A program made the position numbers and the translations under genes. A model generated the notes under the pieces. That model ran no database searches and was not told the origin of the DNA. It saw nothing but the letters and a program-made list of their open reading frames with translations. From Clarireedia homoeocarpa (lineage: Eukaryota > Ascomycota > Leotiomycetes > Helotiales > Rutstroemiaceae), in NCBI GenBank assembly GCA_001465935.1, contig LNKV01000099.1, positions 1-29,630 on the forward strand: a DNA stretch of 29,630 nt, in the 5' to 3' direction. Positions 1 to 9,378 of this stretch are shown piece after piece. Numbering within the stretch: the stretch's first letter is position 1; every line of letters starts with the position of its first letter.

Positions 1-264
1 CACATATCCACATATCCACATATCCACATATCCACATATCCACATATCCACATATCCACATATTCACATATCCACATATCCACATATCCACATATCCACA
101 TATCCACATATTCACATATCCACATATCCACATATCCACATATCCACATATCCACATATTCACATATCCACATATCCACATATCCACATATCCACATATC
201 CACATATTCACATATCCACATATCTACATATTCACATATCTACATATTCACATATTAACATAGA
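1..264. repeat. 8-bp satellite array, copy 1
   Basis: Tandem units of CACATATC run from the first base. Every sixth unit is CACATATT (57-64, 105-112, 153-160, 201-208), which gives a 48-bp higher-order period. The last units are degenerate (TACATATT and similar) and the array stops near 264. The window opening inside the array suggests a contig edge or a longer array to the left. The long frames that can be read through it on the minus strand (repeating MWICGYVD) follow from the stop-free period and are not a gene. Confidence 0.95.
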
Positions 265-265
265 G

Positions 266-1347
266 ATGCGATAAATAGCGGATAAGCTAGCTAAAGCAGG
301 TACTAGTCTCGATCCGGATACCCATACGACTAGCTTCGCCCATCTAGGCGCTAGCATTAAGAAGATAAAGACGCAAGAATGGGAATTAGCCTTGGAACAA
401 CACGCTAAATCGAGACATATCGAACCCGGGACTAATTACATCTCAACTTACAAATTAGCTCCGAAATCCAAAATCTCGATCCCTCCGGAGACCAAGTGTA
501 TTACTGCTAGCGCCTTTTACCAGCTGAAATTAGGCCATGGCTACATCAAAGCTTATACCCATCGACTCGGATTGACTAGCGACAATAAGTGCAAATGCGG
601 CAAAAAGGAGAACCCTGAACACCTCCTTCTTAGCTGCCGCCTACCCACTAATGCTCGGCTAAAGCTCAAAGATATGCTTAATACGCATCACCTTTAATGT
701 TGTACAATTAGGCTTGTTTGGCTTAATATTTTCCTTAATGTCGTGGGCTTGGATTCGGAGTTTTAATGTTATTATTGTCCTTATTTCCTTTACTAGGGCT
801 ATACCCTCAATATCTCTTCACTATATACGACATTGCATATATTCAGACCCCATATACACTTAGCCGCTAGCGGGTTAGCCGCTAGCCGTTCTACTATAGT
901 CTCAGACTCACACAGGACGTTAAAATGAAAAAAAAAAAAAAAAAAAAAAAAAAATACGCATCACCTCAGCCTACCACTCCCTTTTGACACCAAACCCGGC
1001 ATCGAAGCTACCCTCGAATTCCTGCGAGAGACCGAAATCTGTACCCGGAAATATCACCTGACCCGGTCACCTGACCCTTAAATTGCTTACTAATCAAATT
1101 GAACCTCCAAATTGTCACCATTATTCTTAATGTCAGCTCAATGTACGATAAATGGCTTAATGCTGTCTTAATGTTGTACAATTGGGCCCATTTGGCTTAA
1201 TGTTTTCCTTAATGTCGTGGGTTGGATTTTTGGATTTTAAACGCTATTATTGTTATCTCTCGGTTATTTCCTTTACTAGGGCTAGACCCTCAATATCTCT
1301 ACACTATATACGACATTGCATGTACTTAAACCTTATATACACCTAGC
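266..1347 (+). mobile_element. LINE fragment a, 5'-truncated ORF2 end and 3' UTR
   Basis: The reading begins abruptly at the satellite edge inside the end of the RNase H domain (ADKLAKAG, near 271-300). It continues through the C-terminal region with the CCHC motif CKCGKKENPEHLLLSC (about 589-636) to a stop at 1079-1081. An inserted second copy (694-954) splits the frame after NTHHL. The 3' UTR continues to about 1347 and is rich in TTAATGT and CTAG motifs. There is no poly-A tail, because the end is fused to an inverted copy. The protein is closely similar to the minus-strand frame at 2290-3216, so both belong to one family. Confidence 0.85.
694..954 (+). mobile_element. Nested LINE fragment b with poly-A and target duplication
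   Basis: About 260 bp matching the 3' UTR of the surrounding LINE family interrupts the ORF of LINE fragment a. It ends in 27 A residues (928-954). The 13-bp sequence ATACGCATCACCT flanks it on both sides (681-693 and 954-966; the first A is ambiguous with the tail). A severely 5'-truncated body, a poly-A end and a target-site duplication are the standard product of target-primed reverse transcription. The element keeps the family's 3' terminus (ACTCACACAGG then the A run), which the host copy has lost. Confidence 0.9.
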
Positions 1348-1935
1348 CGCTAGCGGCTAGATGTATATAGGTTTAAGTACATGCAATGTCATATATAGTG
1401 CAGATGTATTGAGGGTCTGGCCCTGATTTTAAGGAAATAAACGATAAAAGCCCAAAACTCCAACATCCAAATCAACAACATTAAGGAAAACATTAAGCCG
1501 GCATTAAGCTTTAATGGTGACAATTTGATAAGTTCCAATTTGATCTAATCATTAAGGGTCAGCTAACCGGGTCAGGTGATACTTTCGGGTGCATATGCCA
1601 GTTTCTTGGATAAATTCCAGGCTAGCTTCAATTCCGGGTTTAGTATTGAGCAGGAGGGGTAGGCTAAGGTGGTGCGTATTAAGCTTGTCCCCCAGCTTCA
1701 GGCGGGCTTTAGCGTGTAGTCGGCAGCTAATAAGAAGATGTTCAGTAGTCTCTTTTTTACCGCATTTGCATTTATTGTCGGTTGTTAAGCCTAGCCTATG
1801 CGTATAAGCTTTGATGTAGCCATGGCCTAGCTTTAGTTGGTAGAAAGCGCTAGCTGTAGCTCGCTTAGTCTCAGGGGGGATCGAGATTTTGGATCTGGGA
1901 GCTAATTTGTATAAAGAAGTGTAATTAGTCCCTGG
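1348..1935 (-). mobile_element. LINE fragment c, inverted, tail to tail with fragment a
   Basis: On the minus strand this gives the 3' UTR (about 1348-1555) and the C-terminal coding end (about 1555-1935) of the same LINE family. The CCHC region is near 1765-1785. It meets fragment a at the perfect palindrome CTAGCCGCTAGCGGCTAG (1343-1360), so the two 3' UTRs form a diverged inverted repeat of roughly 260 bp per arm. The coding part differs from fragments a and d at many positions. It is broken off at about 1935 where the poly-T of fragment d begins. Confidence 0.8.
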
Positions 1936-3372
1936 TTTTTTTTTTTCTTCATTTTTACAACCTGTGTGAGCCTGAGACTATAGTAGGTCGGCTAGCGGCT
2001 AATCCGCTAGCGGCTAGGTGTATATAAGGTTTAAGTACATGCAATGCCATATATAATAAAGAGATATTGAGGGTCTAGCCCTAGTAAAGGAAATAACAAG
2101 GAGATAACAATAATAGCGTTCAAAATCCAAAAATCCAACCCATGACATTAAGGAAAACATTAAGCCAAATGGGCCCAATTGCACAACATTAAGACAGCAT
2201 TAAGCATTAGGTGCCCGAATATCGTACATTAAGCCGGCATTAAGCTTGATAATGACAATTTAGTAATCCAATTTGACTAGTAAGACAATTTAAAGGTCAG
2301 GTGACCGGGTCAGGTGATATTTCCGGGTACAGATTTCGGTCTCACGTAGGAATTCGAGGGTGGCTTCGATGCCGGGTTTGGTGTCCAATAATAGGGGTAG
2401 GCTGAGGTGATACGTATTAAGTGAGTCTTTGAGCTTTAGCCGAGCATTAGTGAGTAGACGGCAGCTAAGAAGGAGATGTTCAGGGGTCTCCTTCTTCCCG
2501 CATTTGCACTTATTGTCGCTGGTTAAGCCTAGGCGGTGCGTATAAGTTTTGAGATAGCCATGACCTAGCTTTAGCTGGTAAAATGCGCTAGCAGTAATAC
2601 GCTTGGTCTCTGGGGGGATAGCGATTTTCGATCTGGGAGCTAATCTGTAAATTGAGGCATAATTAGTCCCAGATTCAACCTGTTTGGCTTTGGCGTATTG
2701 TTCCAATGCTAATTCCCATTCTCGAGTCTTGATCCGCTTGATGCTAGTGCCTAAGTAGGCGAAGCTAGTCGTATAGGTGTCCGGATCGAGACTAGGACCT
2801 GCTTTAGCCAGCTTGTCCGCCATTTCGTTGCCTTCGACATCGCAATGACCTGGAACCCAGGCTAATTTGATGCTAGCGCTTTTATTGACTATTTGGCTGC
2901 TAGCGTCGTAGGTCCTTATTAGTTGTTCTTGGCCTGGGTTGTCGTTCAGTGATTGAAGCCTAAGCAAGGCAGCCTGGTTGTCGCTGAAGACTGTGTATTC
3001 TTGGCCTTGCCGGGCTAGCTGGCTAGCTAATTCGACAGCCTGAGTGATTCCTTCCAGTTCGCCATTGTAGGCTAGCTGATTTGGGTCAATATCCCACTTA
3101 TACGCTCGGACTAGCTCCTGATTAGCGTCTAGAAGGGCTAGCCCGACCCCTATTCCTGTCTCGGTTTGCAATTGAGACCCGTCAGTATAAAATGAGTACT
3201 GATTCTGAGCCAGCATTAAGGTTCTCTCCCGGTGACCCAGTGCTTCTTCTCCTTTTGAGAGCCAGCTAATTTGGACAGTAAAGGGGCTGGCCGGGGTCCA
3301 GGGGGGGAATTTGAATGGCTGTATCCTTTCCAGGCTAGTTAGGTCGACTAGCGGGCAAGTAAAGAATTGATT
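1936..3372 (-). mobile_element. LINE fragment d, minus strand, with A-rich 3' end
   Basis: Read on the minus strand this is the longest LINE piece in the unit. It has an open ORF2 end (3372-2290), then a 3' UTR (2289 to about 1950) and an A-rich tail (T run at 1936-1946). The terminal motif GGCTCACACAGG matches the end of nested fragment b. The 5' side is truncated: an in-frame TAG at 3373-3375 precedes the homologous reading, which begins TCPLVDLTSLERIQP and lies downstream of the reverse transcriptase domain. No target duplication was recognised. Confidence 0.85.
2290..3216 (-). CDS. LINE ORF2 C-terminal fragment: RNase H and CCHC motif
   Basis: This 308-residue frame is the end of a LINE polyprotein. 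RNase H degrades RNA in the RNA-DNA hybrid formed during retrotransposition. All expected catalytic residues are present: D12 (FYTDGS), E53 (YNGELEGI), D79 (VFSDNQAA), H124 and D134 (WVPGHCDVEGNEMADK). A C-terminal C-x-C-x7-H-x4-C motif (C237, C239, H247, C252) is typical of Tad/I-type fungal LINEs. The frame stays open upstream to 3372, so the annotated ATG is internal to a truncated element rather than a true start. Endonuclease and reverse transcriptase are missing, so it cannot move by itself. CTAG and GCTAGC are strikingly common in it. Confidence 0.8.
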   Translation of the reverse strand: MLAQNQYSFYTDGSQLQTETGIGVGLALLDANQELVRAYKWDIDPNQLAYNGELEGITQAVELASQLARQGQEYTVFSDNQAALLRLQSLNDNPGQEQLIRTYDASSQIVNKSASIKLAWVPGHCDVEGNEMADKLAKAGPSLDPDTYTTSFAYLGTSIKRIKTREWELALEQYAKAKQVESGTNYASIYRLAPRSKIAIPPETKRITASAFYQLKLGHGYLKTYTHRLGLTSDNKCKCGKKETPEHLLLSCRLLTNARLKLKDSLNTYHLSLPLLLDTKPGIEATLEFLRETEICTRKYHLTRSPDL

Positions 3373-3375
3373 CTA

Positions 3376-4397
3376 TGTATAGGTTCGTTTGGGTTATATA
3401 CATAAAGTATTGCTTTGTCAGAATAGAATCAAGATAGGTTCGCAACGCCTATCCACACTTTCCCAGAAGATATCTTCCTTCGGAGGTTCCGCCCAGGACC
3501 AGAAGCTTTCCCTCATGCCCCTCTACTTGTTTGCTCCCTAAGCCTACCCGGTATCTCCATTGCCAGCTGCCTAATACCCTATTGTAGACCGATACGCGCA
3601 TCCGTCCCCTCGAGCCGTATAGACAGTGTCACTGTCGCTGCCATTATACACTACGCTCCGCGGCTTGTACACCGTTTCGCGTTACCTTGCCGGATCTCTC
3701 CTGCACAACAAGGCCGACCGTGTCTTGCAAGCTTTGCTGTGTCTTAACCCCTAGCCAGGCAGCATAAAACACAGCGTTTCCAGCTCACTAACCAAAGTGC
3801 CCTTGTACAACCCTTCCTCCCAATGTATATAGTTCGTAGCCATGCAAAGAATCGACTCGAGACGCGTCGGATACGCTGGATTAGAGTCGAGAGGTGCCGA
3901 AGCCCCTAGTAAGAGCATTGTAATCCCGTATTATCGTCCTCGAGCCCGTCTCTACGGCAGCGCTTCTCTGGAATCCGCAGAAACCTCCACGCTATGTCCC
4001 TCTACACACGTAACAATGTTTATTAGACCTCCCGTGAACCCTTTGCAGTCGCTCTCTTCCCCTTTGCATCCTCCGCTGGACTCAAAAAGGCGCTTCCTGA
4101 TCCGCTCCTCCACACCGCTACTCCCCTCAACCATCTGTGAACTTCCGGCAAGGTATACCTGCAAGCCGTACGCGTTGTTGGATTCCGGACTCTACTCGCG
4201 ACACCCCAGAGGTGTCCTGTCGACCTCCATCTACGAAAGCTTCCTTTGCAGGCTCTGCATCCCACTGCAGACTCGTAAGGGCTGGTTCCGCTTAGGGGCT
4301 CACTAAACGCAAGTCACCCATCAGGCTCTGCACCCCACCGCAGACTCGAAAGGGCCGGTACCGCTTTGAATTCGTCATTCGTATCTTCGATCGTCGG
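3376..4397. other. GC-rich segment without a recognised gene, copy 1
   Basis: About 1 kb clearly richer in GC than the rest of the window, outside the LINE fragments. One 154-codon plus-strand frame (3842-4306) is open, but its protein is low in recognisable structure, overlaps open frames on the other strand and matches no family I know. I see no tRNA, rRNA or terminal repeats. It could be host DNA (promoter or 5' gene flank) carried in the duplicated unit, or part of an unknown element. Confidence 0.4.
4249..4366. repeat. 45-bp direct repeat pair, copy 1
   Basis: CAGGCTCTGCA at 4249 and at 4322 opens two 45-bp segments (4249-4293 and 4322-4366) with about seven mismatches, 73 bp apart. Both contain GCAGACTCG followed by an AAGGG core. 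This is a local tandem duplication in the unidentified GC-rich segment. Confidence 0.7.
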
Positions 4398-4608
4398 ATG
4401 GTTTTCATCTCCGTTTCGCTGGTAGTCCTCTGTTCCGGGCTCGTCGCGAGCGCCTCAGCGACGCTCAGCTGCGCGTACCTTCGCTCCCAGTACTGCCTCC
4501 GATTAGTGTACGACCACCACCCAGCTCCAGCGACTCTACTTAGCTCTCCGATAACAAGATCGAAGGTTCGTAGGATGCACCACGTACAGGTGAGAGTCAT
4601 CGCATCCC
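4398..4608 (+). CDS. Possible first exon of a secreted protein, copy 1
   Basis: The frame from ATG 4398 starts with a plausible signal peptide: a hydrophobic core at residues 3-17 (FISVSLVVLCSGLV) followed by small residues ASASA, a likely cleavage site. About 50 further residues follow. A good splice donor (CAG then GTGAGA at about 4588-4596) lies 12-20 bases before the end of the duplicated unit. This would be an orphan first exon cut off by the rearrangement, since neither copy has a second exon next to it. A minus-strand frame of similar length overlaps, and no family is recognised, so this is weak. Confidence 0.2.
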
Positions 4609-4730
4609 ATATCTACATATCCACATATTAACATATCTACATATCCAGACATTAACATATCAACATATCCATCATTTATTATTAAAATGGAGACTAAAAC
4701 TTAATTATTTATCTAAACATTAAGCATTTC
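4609..4730. other. Degenerate satellite and AT-rich spacer between the two units
   Basis: The first 60 bases are diverged satellite units (ATATCTAC, ATATCCAC, ATTAAC variants). Unique AT-rich DNA follows up to the regular array. No gene is seen. Together with the extra 12 or so satellite units at 4731-4826 it is the only material between the two duplicated units. Confidence 0.7.
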
Positions 4731-5034
4731 TACATATCCACATATCCACATATCCACATATCCACATATCCACATATCCACATATCCACATATCCACATA
4801 TCCACATATCCACATATCCACATATCCACATATTCACATATCCACATATCCACATATCCACATATCCACATATCCACATATTCACATATCCACATATCCA
4901 CATATCCACATATCCACATATCCACATATTCACATATCCACATATCCACATATCCACATATCCACATATCCACATATTCACATATCCACATATCTACATA
5001 TTCACATATCTACATATTCACATATTAACATAGA
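4731..5034. repeat. 8-bp satellite array, copy 2
   Basis: The same CACATATC array as at the left edge. CACATATT variants occur at 4827, 4875, 4923 and 4971, again 48 bp apart. About twelve uninterrupted CACATATC units precede the first variant, a stretch only partly seen in copy 1 because that copy is cut by the window edge. Confidence 0.95.
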
Positions 5035-5035
5035 G

Positions 5036-6117
5036 ATGCGATAAATAGCGGATAAGCTAGCTAAAGCAGGTACTAGTCTCGATCCGGATACCCATACGAC
5101 TAGCTTCGCCCATCTAGGCGCTAGCATTAAGAAGATAAAGACGCAAGAATGGGAATTAGCCTTGGAACAACACGCTAAATCGAGACATATCGAACCCGGG
5201 ACTAATTACATCTCAACTTACAAATTAGCTCCGAAATCCAAAATCTCGATCCCTCCGGAGACCAAGTGTATTACTGCTAGCGCCTTTTACCAGCTGAAAT
5301 TAGGCCATGGCTACATCAAAGCTTATACCCATCGACTCGGATTGACTAGCGACAATAAGTGCAAATGCGGCAAAAAGGAGAACCCTGAACACCTCCTTCT
5401 TAGCTGCCGCCTACCCACTAATGCTCGGCTAAAGCTCAAAGATATGCTTAATACGCATCACCTTTAATGTTGTACAATTAGGCTTGTTTGGCTTAATATT
5501 TTCCTTAATGTCGTGGGCTTGGATTCGGAGTTTTAATGTTATTATTGTCCTTATTTCCTTTACTAGGGCTATACCCTCAATATCTCTTCACTATATACGA
5601 CATTGCATATATTCAGACCCCATATACACTTAGCCGCTAGCGGGTTAGCCGCTAGCCGTTCTACTATAGTCTCAGACTCACACAGGACGTTAAAATGAAA
5701 AAAAAAAAAAAAAAAAAAAAAAAATACGCATCACCTCAGCCTACCACTCCCTTTTGACACCAAACCCGGCATCGAAGCTACCCTCGAATTCCTGCGAGAG
5801 ACCGAAATCTGTACCCGGAAATATCACCTGACCCGGTCACCTGACCCTTAAATTGCTTACTAATCAAATTGAACCTCCAAATTGTCACCATTATTCTTAA
5901 TGTCAGCTCAATGTACGATAAATGGCTTAATGCTGTCTTAATGTTGTACAATTGGGCCCATTTGGCTTAATGTTTTCCTTAATGTCGTGGGTTGGATTTT
6001 TGGATTTTAAACGCTATTATTGTTATCTCTCGGTTATTTCCTTTACTAGGGCTAGACCCTCAATATCTCTACACTATATACGACATTGCATGTACTTAAA
6101 CCTTATATACACCTAGC
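5036..6117 (+). mobile_element. LINE fragment a, copy 2
   Basis: Duplicate of the plus-strand 5'-truncated LINE fragment at 266-1347, with the same interrupted ORF (stop of the C-terminal frame at 5849-5851) and the same 3' UTR. Confidence 0.85.
5464..5724 (+). mobile_element. Nested LINE fragment b, copy 2
   Basis: Duplicate of the nested insertion at 694-954. The target duplication ATACGCATCACCT is at 5451-5463 and 5724-5736, and the A run is again 27 bases. The equal length of a homopolymer in both copies argues for a very recent duplication or an assembly artefact. Confidence 0.9.
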
Positions 6118-6705
6118 CGCTAGCGGCTAGATGTATATAGGTTTAAGTACATGCAATGTCATATATAGTGCAGATGTATTGAGGGTCTGGCCCTGATTTT
6201 AAGGAAATAAACGATAAAAGCCCAAAACTCCAACATCCAAATCAACAACATTAAGGAAAACATTAAGCCGGCATTAAGCTTTAATGGTGACAATTTGATA
6301 AGTTCCAATTTGATCTAATCATTAAGGGTCAGCTAACCGGGTCAGGTGATACTTTCGGGTGCATATGCCAGTTTCTTGGATAAATTCCAGGCTAGCTTCA
6401 ATTCCGGGTTTAGTATTGAGCAGGAGGGGTAGGCTAAGGTGGTGCGTATTAAGCTTGTCCCCCAGCTTCAGGCGGGCTTTAGCGTGTAGTCGGCAGCTAA
6501 TAAGAAGATGTTCAGTAGTCTCTTTTTTACCGCATTTGCATTTATTGTCGGTTGTTAAGCCTAGCCTATGCGTATAAGCTTTGATGTAGCCATGGCCTAG
6601 CTTTAGTTGGTAGAAAGCGCTAGCTGTAGCTCGCTTAGTCTCAGGGGGGATCGAGATTTTGGATCTGGGAGCTAATTTGTATAAAGAAGTGTAATTAGTC
6701 CCTGG
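6118..6705 (-). mobile_element. LINE fragment c, copy 2
   Basis: Duplicate of the inverted fragment at 1348-1935. The palindromic junction with fragment a is at 6113-6130. Confidence 0.8.
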
Positions 6706-8142
6706 TTTTTTTTTTTCTTCATTTTTACAACCTGTGTGAGCCTGAGACTATAGTAGGTCGGCTAGCGGCTAATCCGCTAGCGGCTAGGTGTATATAAGGT
6801 TTAAGTACATGCAATGCCATATATAATAAAGAGATATTGAGGGTCTAGCCCTAGTAAAGGAAATAACAAGGAGATAACAATAATAGCGTTCAAAATCCAA
6901 AAATCCAACCCATGACATTAAGGAAAACATTAAGCCAAATGGGCCCAATTGCACAACATTAAGACAGCATTAAGCATTAGGTGCCCGAATATCGTACATT
7001 AAGCCGGCATTAAGCTTGATAATGACAATTTAGTAATCCAATTTGACTAGTAAGACAATTTAAAGGTCAGGTGACCGGGTCAGGTGATATTTCCGGGTAC
7101 AGATTTCGGTCTCACGTAGGAATTCGAGGGTGGCTTCGATGCCGGGTTTGGTGTCCAATAATAGGGGTAGGCTGAGGTGATACGTATTAAGTGAGTCTTT
7201 GAGCTTTAGCCGAGCATTAGTGAGTAGACGGCAGCTAAGAAGGAGATGTTCAGGGGTCTCCTTCTTCCCGCATTTGCACTTATTGTCGCTGGTTAAGCCT
7301 AGGCGGTGCGTATAAGTTTTGAGATAGCCATGACCTAGCTTTAGCTGGTAAAATGCGCTAGCAGTAATACGCTTGGTCTCTGGGGGGATAGCGATTTTCG
7401 ATCTGGGAGCTAATCTGTAAATTGAGGCATAATTAGTCCCAGATTCAACCTGTTTGGCTTTGGCGTATTGTTCCAATGCTAATTCCCATTCTCGAGTCTT
7501 GATCCGCTTGATGCTAGTGCCTAAGTAGGCGAAGCTAGTCGTATAGGTGTCCGGATCGAGACTAGGACCTGCTTTAGCCAGCTTGTCCGCCATTTCGTTG
7601 CCTTCGACATCGCAATGACCTGGAACCCAGGCTAATTTGATGCTAGCGCTTTTATTGACTATTTGGCTGCTAGCGTCGTAGGTCCTTATTAGTTGTTCTT
7701 GGCCTGGGTTGTCGTTCAGTGATTGAAGCCTAAGCAAGGCAGCCTGGTTGTCGCTGAAGACTGTGTATTCTTGGCCTTGCCGGGCTAGCTGGCTAGCTAA
7801 TTCGACAGCCTGAGTGATTCCTTCCAGTTCGCCATTGTAGGCTAGCTGATTTGGGTCAATATCCCACTTATACGCTCGGACTAGCTCCTGATTAGCGTCT
7901 AGAAGGGCTAGCCCGACCCCTATTCCTGTCTCGGTTTGCAATTGAGACCCGTCAGTATAAAATGAGTACTGATTCTGAGCCAGCATTAAGGTTCTCTCCC
8001 GGTGACCCAGTGCTTCTTCTCCTTTTGAGAGCCAGCTAATTTGGACAGTAAAGGGGCTGGCCGGGGTCCAGGGGGGGAATTTGAATGGCTGTATCCTTTC
8101 CAGGCTAGTTAGGTCGACTAGCGGGCAAGTAAAGAATTGATT
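6706..8142 (-). mobile_element. LINE fragment d, copy 2
   Basis: Duplicate of the minus-strand LINE piece at 1936-3372, with the T run at 6706-6716 and the upstream in-frame stop at 8143-8145. Confidence 0.85.
7060..7986 (-). CDS. LINE ORF2 C-terminal fragment: RNase H and CCHC motif, copy 2
   Basis: Identical in translation to the 308-residue frame at 2290-3216. It has the same catalytic residues (D12, E53, D79, H124, D134) and the same CCHC motif (C237, C239, H247, C252). The frame is open upstream to 8142. Confidence 0.8.
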   Translation of the reverse strand: MLAQNQYSFYTDGSQLQTETGIGVGLALLDANQELVRAYKWDIDPNQLAYNGELEGITQAVELASQLARQGQEYTVFSDNQAALLRLQSLNDNPGQEQLIRTYDASSQIVNKSASIKLAWVPGHCDVEGNEMADKLAKAGPSLDPDTYTTSFAYLGTSIKRIKTREWELALEQYAKAKQVESGTNYASIYRLAPRSKIAIPPETKRITASAFYQLKLGHGYLKTYTHRLGLTSDNKCKCGKKETPEHLLLSCRLLTNARLKLKDSLNTYHLSLPLLLDTKPGIEATLEFLRETEICTRKYHLTRSPDL

Positions 8143-8145
8143 CTA

Positions 8146-9167
8146 TGTATAGGTTCGTTTGGGTTATATACATAAAGTATTGCTTTGTCAGAATAGAATC
8201 AAGATAGGTTCGCAACGCCTATCCACACTTTCCCAGAAGATATCTTCCTTCGGAGGTTCCGCCCAGGACCAGAAGCTTTCCCTCATGCCCCTCTACTTGT
8301 TTGCTCCCTAAGCCTACCCGGTATCTCCATTGCCAGCTGCCTAATACCCTATTGTAGACCGATACGCGCATCCGTCCCCTCGAGCCGTATAGACAGTGTC
8401 ACTGTCGCTGCCATTATACACTACGCTCCGCGGCTTGTACACCGTTTCGCGTTACCTTGCCGGATCTCTCCTGCACAACAAGGCCGACCGTGTCTTGCAA
8501 GCTTTGCTGTGTCTTAACCCCTAGCCAGGCAGCATAAAACACAGCGTTTCCAGCTCACTAACCAAAGTGCCCTTGTACAACCCTTCCTCCCAATGTATAT
8601 AGTTCGTAGCCATGCAAAGAATCGACTCGAGACGCGTCGGATACGCTGGATTAGAGTCGAGAGGTGCCGAAGCCCCTAGTAAGAGCATTGTAATCCCGTA
8701 TTATCGTCCTCGAGCCCGTCTCTACGGCAGCGCTTCTCTGGAATCCGCAGAAACCTCCACGCTATGTCCCTCTACACACGTAACAATGTTTATTAGACCT
8801 CCCGTGAACCCTTTGCAGTCGCTCTCTTCCCCTTTGCATCCTCCGCTGGACTCAAAAAGGCGCTTCCTGATCCGCTCCTCCACACCGCTACTCCCCTCAA
8901 CCATCTGTGAACTTCCGGCAAGGTATACCTGCAAGCCGTACGCGTTGTTGGATTCCGGACTCTACTCGCGACACCCCAGAGGTGTCCTGTCGACCTCCAT
9001 CTACGAAAGCTTCCTTTGCAGGCTCTGCATCCCACTGCAGACTCGTAAGGGCTGGTTCCGCTTAGGGGCTCACTAAACGCAAGTCACCCATCAGGCTCTG
9101 CACCCCACCGCAGACTCGAAAGGGCCGGTACCGCTTTGAATTCGTCATTCGTATCTTCGATCGTCGG
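8146..9167. other. GC-rich segment without a recognised gene, copy 2
   Basis: Duplicate of 3376-4397. The open plus-strand frame is at 8612-9076 and the 45-bp repeat pair at 9019-9063 and 9092-9136. Nothing is recognised. Confidence 0.4.
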
Positions 9168-9378
9168 ATGGTTTTCATCTCCGTTTCGCTGGTAGTCCTC
9201 TGTTCCGGGCTCGTCGCGAGCGCCTCAGCGACGCTCAGCTGCGCGTACCTTCGCTCCCAGTACTGCCTCCGATTAGTGTACGACCACCACCCAGCTCCAG
9301 CGACTCTACTTAGCTCTCCGATAACAAGATCGAAGGTTCGTAGGATGCACCACGTACAGGTGAGAGTCATCGCATCCC
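9168..9378 (+). CDS. Possible first exon of a secreted protein, copy 2
   Basis: Duplicate of the signal-peptide-like frame at 4398. Here the frame stays open into LINE-derived sequence and stops at 9434. The splice donor GTGAGA is at about 9361-9366. Low support, as for copy 1. Confidence 0.2.

Larger units (their letters stand above)
1..4608. repeat. 4.6 kb direct repeat, copy 1
   Basis: This segment recurs at 4771-9378 with a constant offset of 4770 bp. All long reading frames translate identically in the two copies, and the lines I compared had no difference, poly-A lengths included. Homology ends after CGCATCCC: copy 1 runs into degenerate satellite at 4609, copy 2 into a LINE fragment at 9379. 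The left end lies beyond the window. This is a segmental tandem duplication or an assembly duplication. Confidence 0.95.
4771..9378. repeat. 4.6 kb direct repeat, copy 2
   Basis: Second copy of 1-4608 at an offset of 4770 bp. It ends with CGCATCCC at 9378, where sequence of LINE fragment e begins directly. Internal elements are described at the copy 1 positions and listed below at their copy 2 coordinates. Confidence 0.95.

Noticed and set aside
1..264. CRISPR-like array
   Set aside because: Units are contiguous 8-bp repeats without spacers, in a eukaryotic context.
1589..1807. 72-residue plus-strand frame (and copy at 6359-6577)
   Set aside because: It lies antisense to the C-terminal coding end of LINE fragment c.
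3842..4306. 154-residue frame in the GC-rich segment (and its copy at 8612-9076)
   Set aside because: No recognisable domain, frames are open on the opposite strand over the same bases, and codon positions show no coding look. Kept only as unexplained sequence.
4713..4991. Minus-strand frames of 83-92 residues through the satellite
   Set aside because: Pure translation of the 8-bp repeat; several registers are open at once, so the frames are a by-product of the period.
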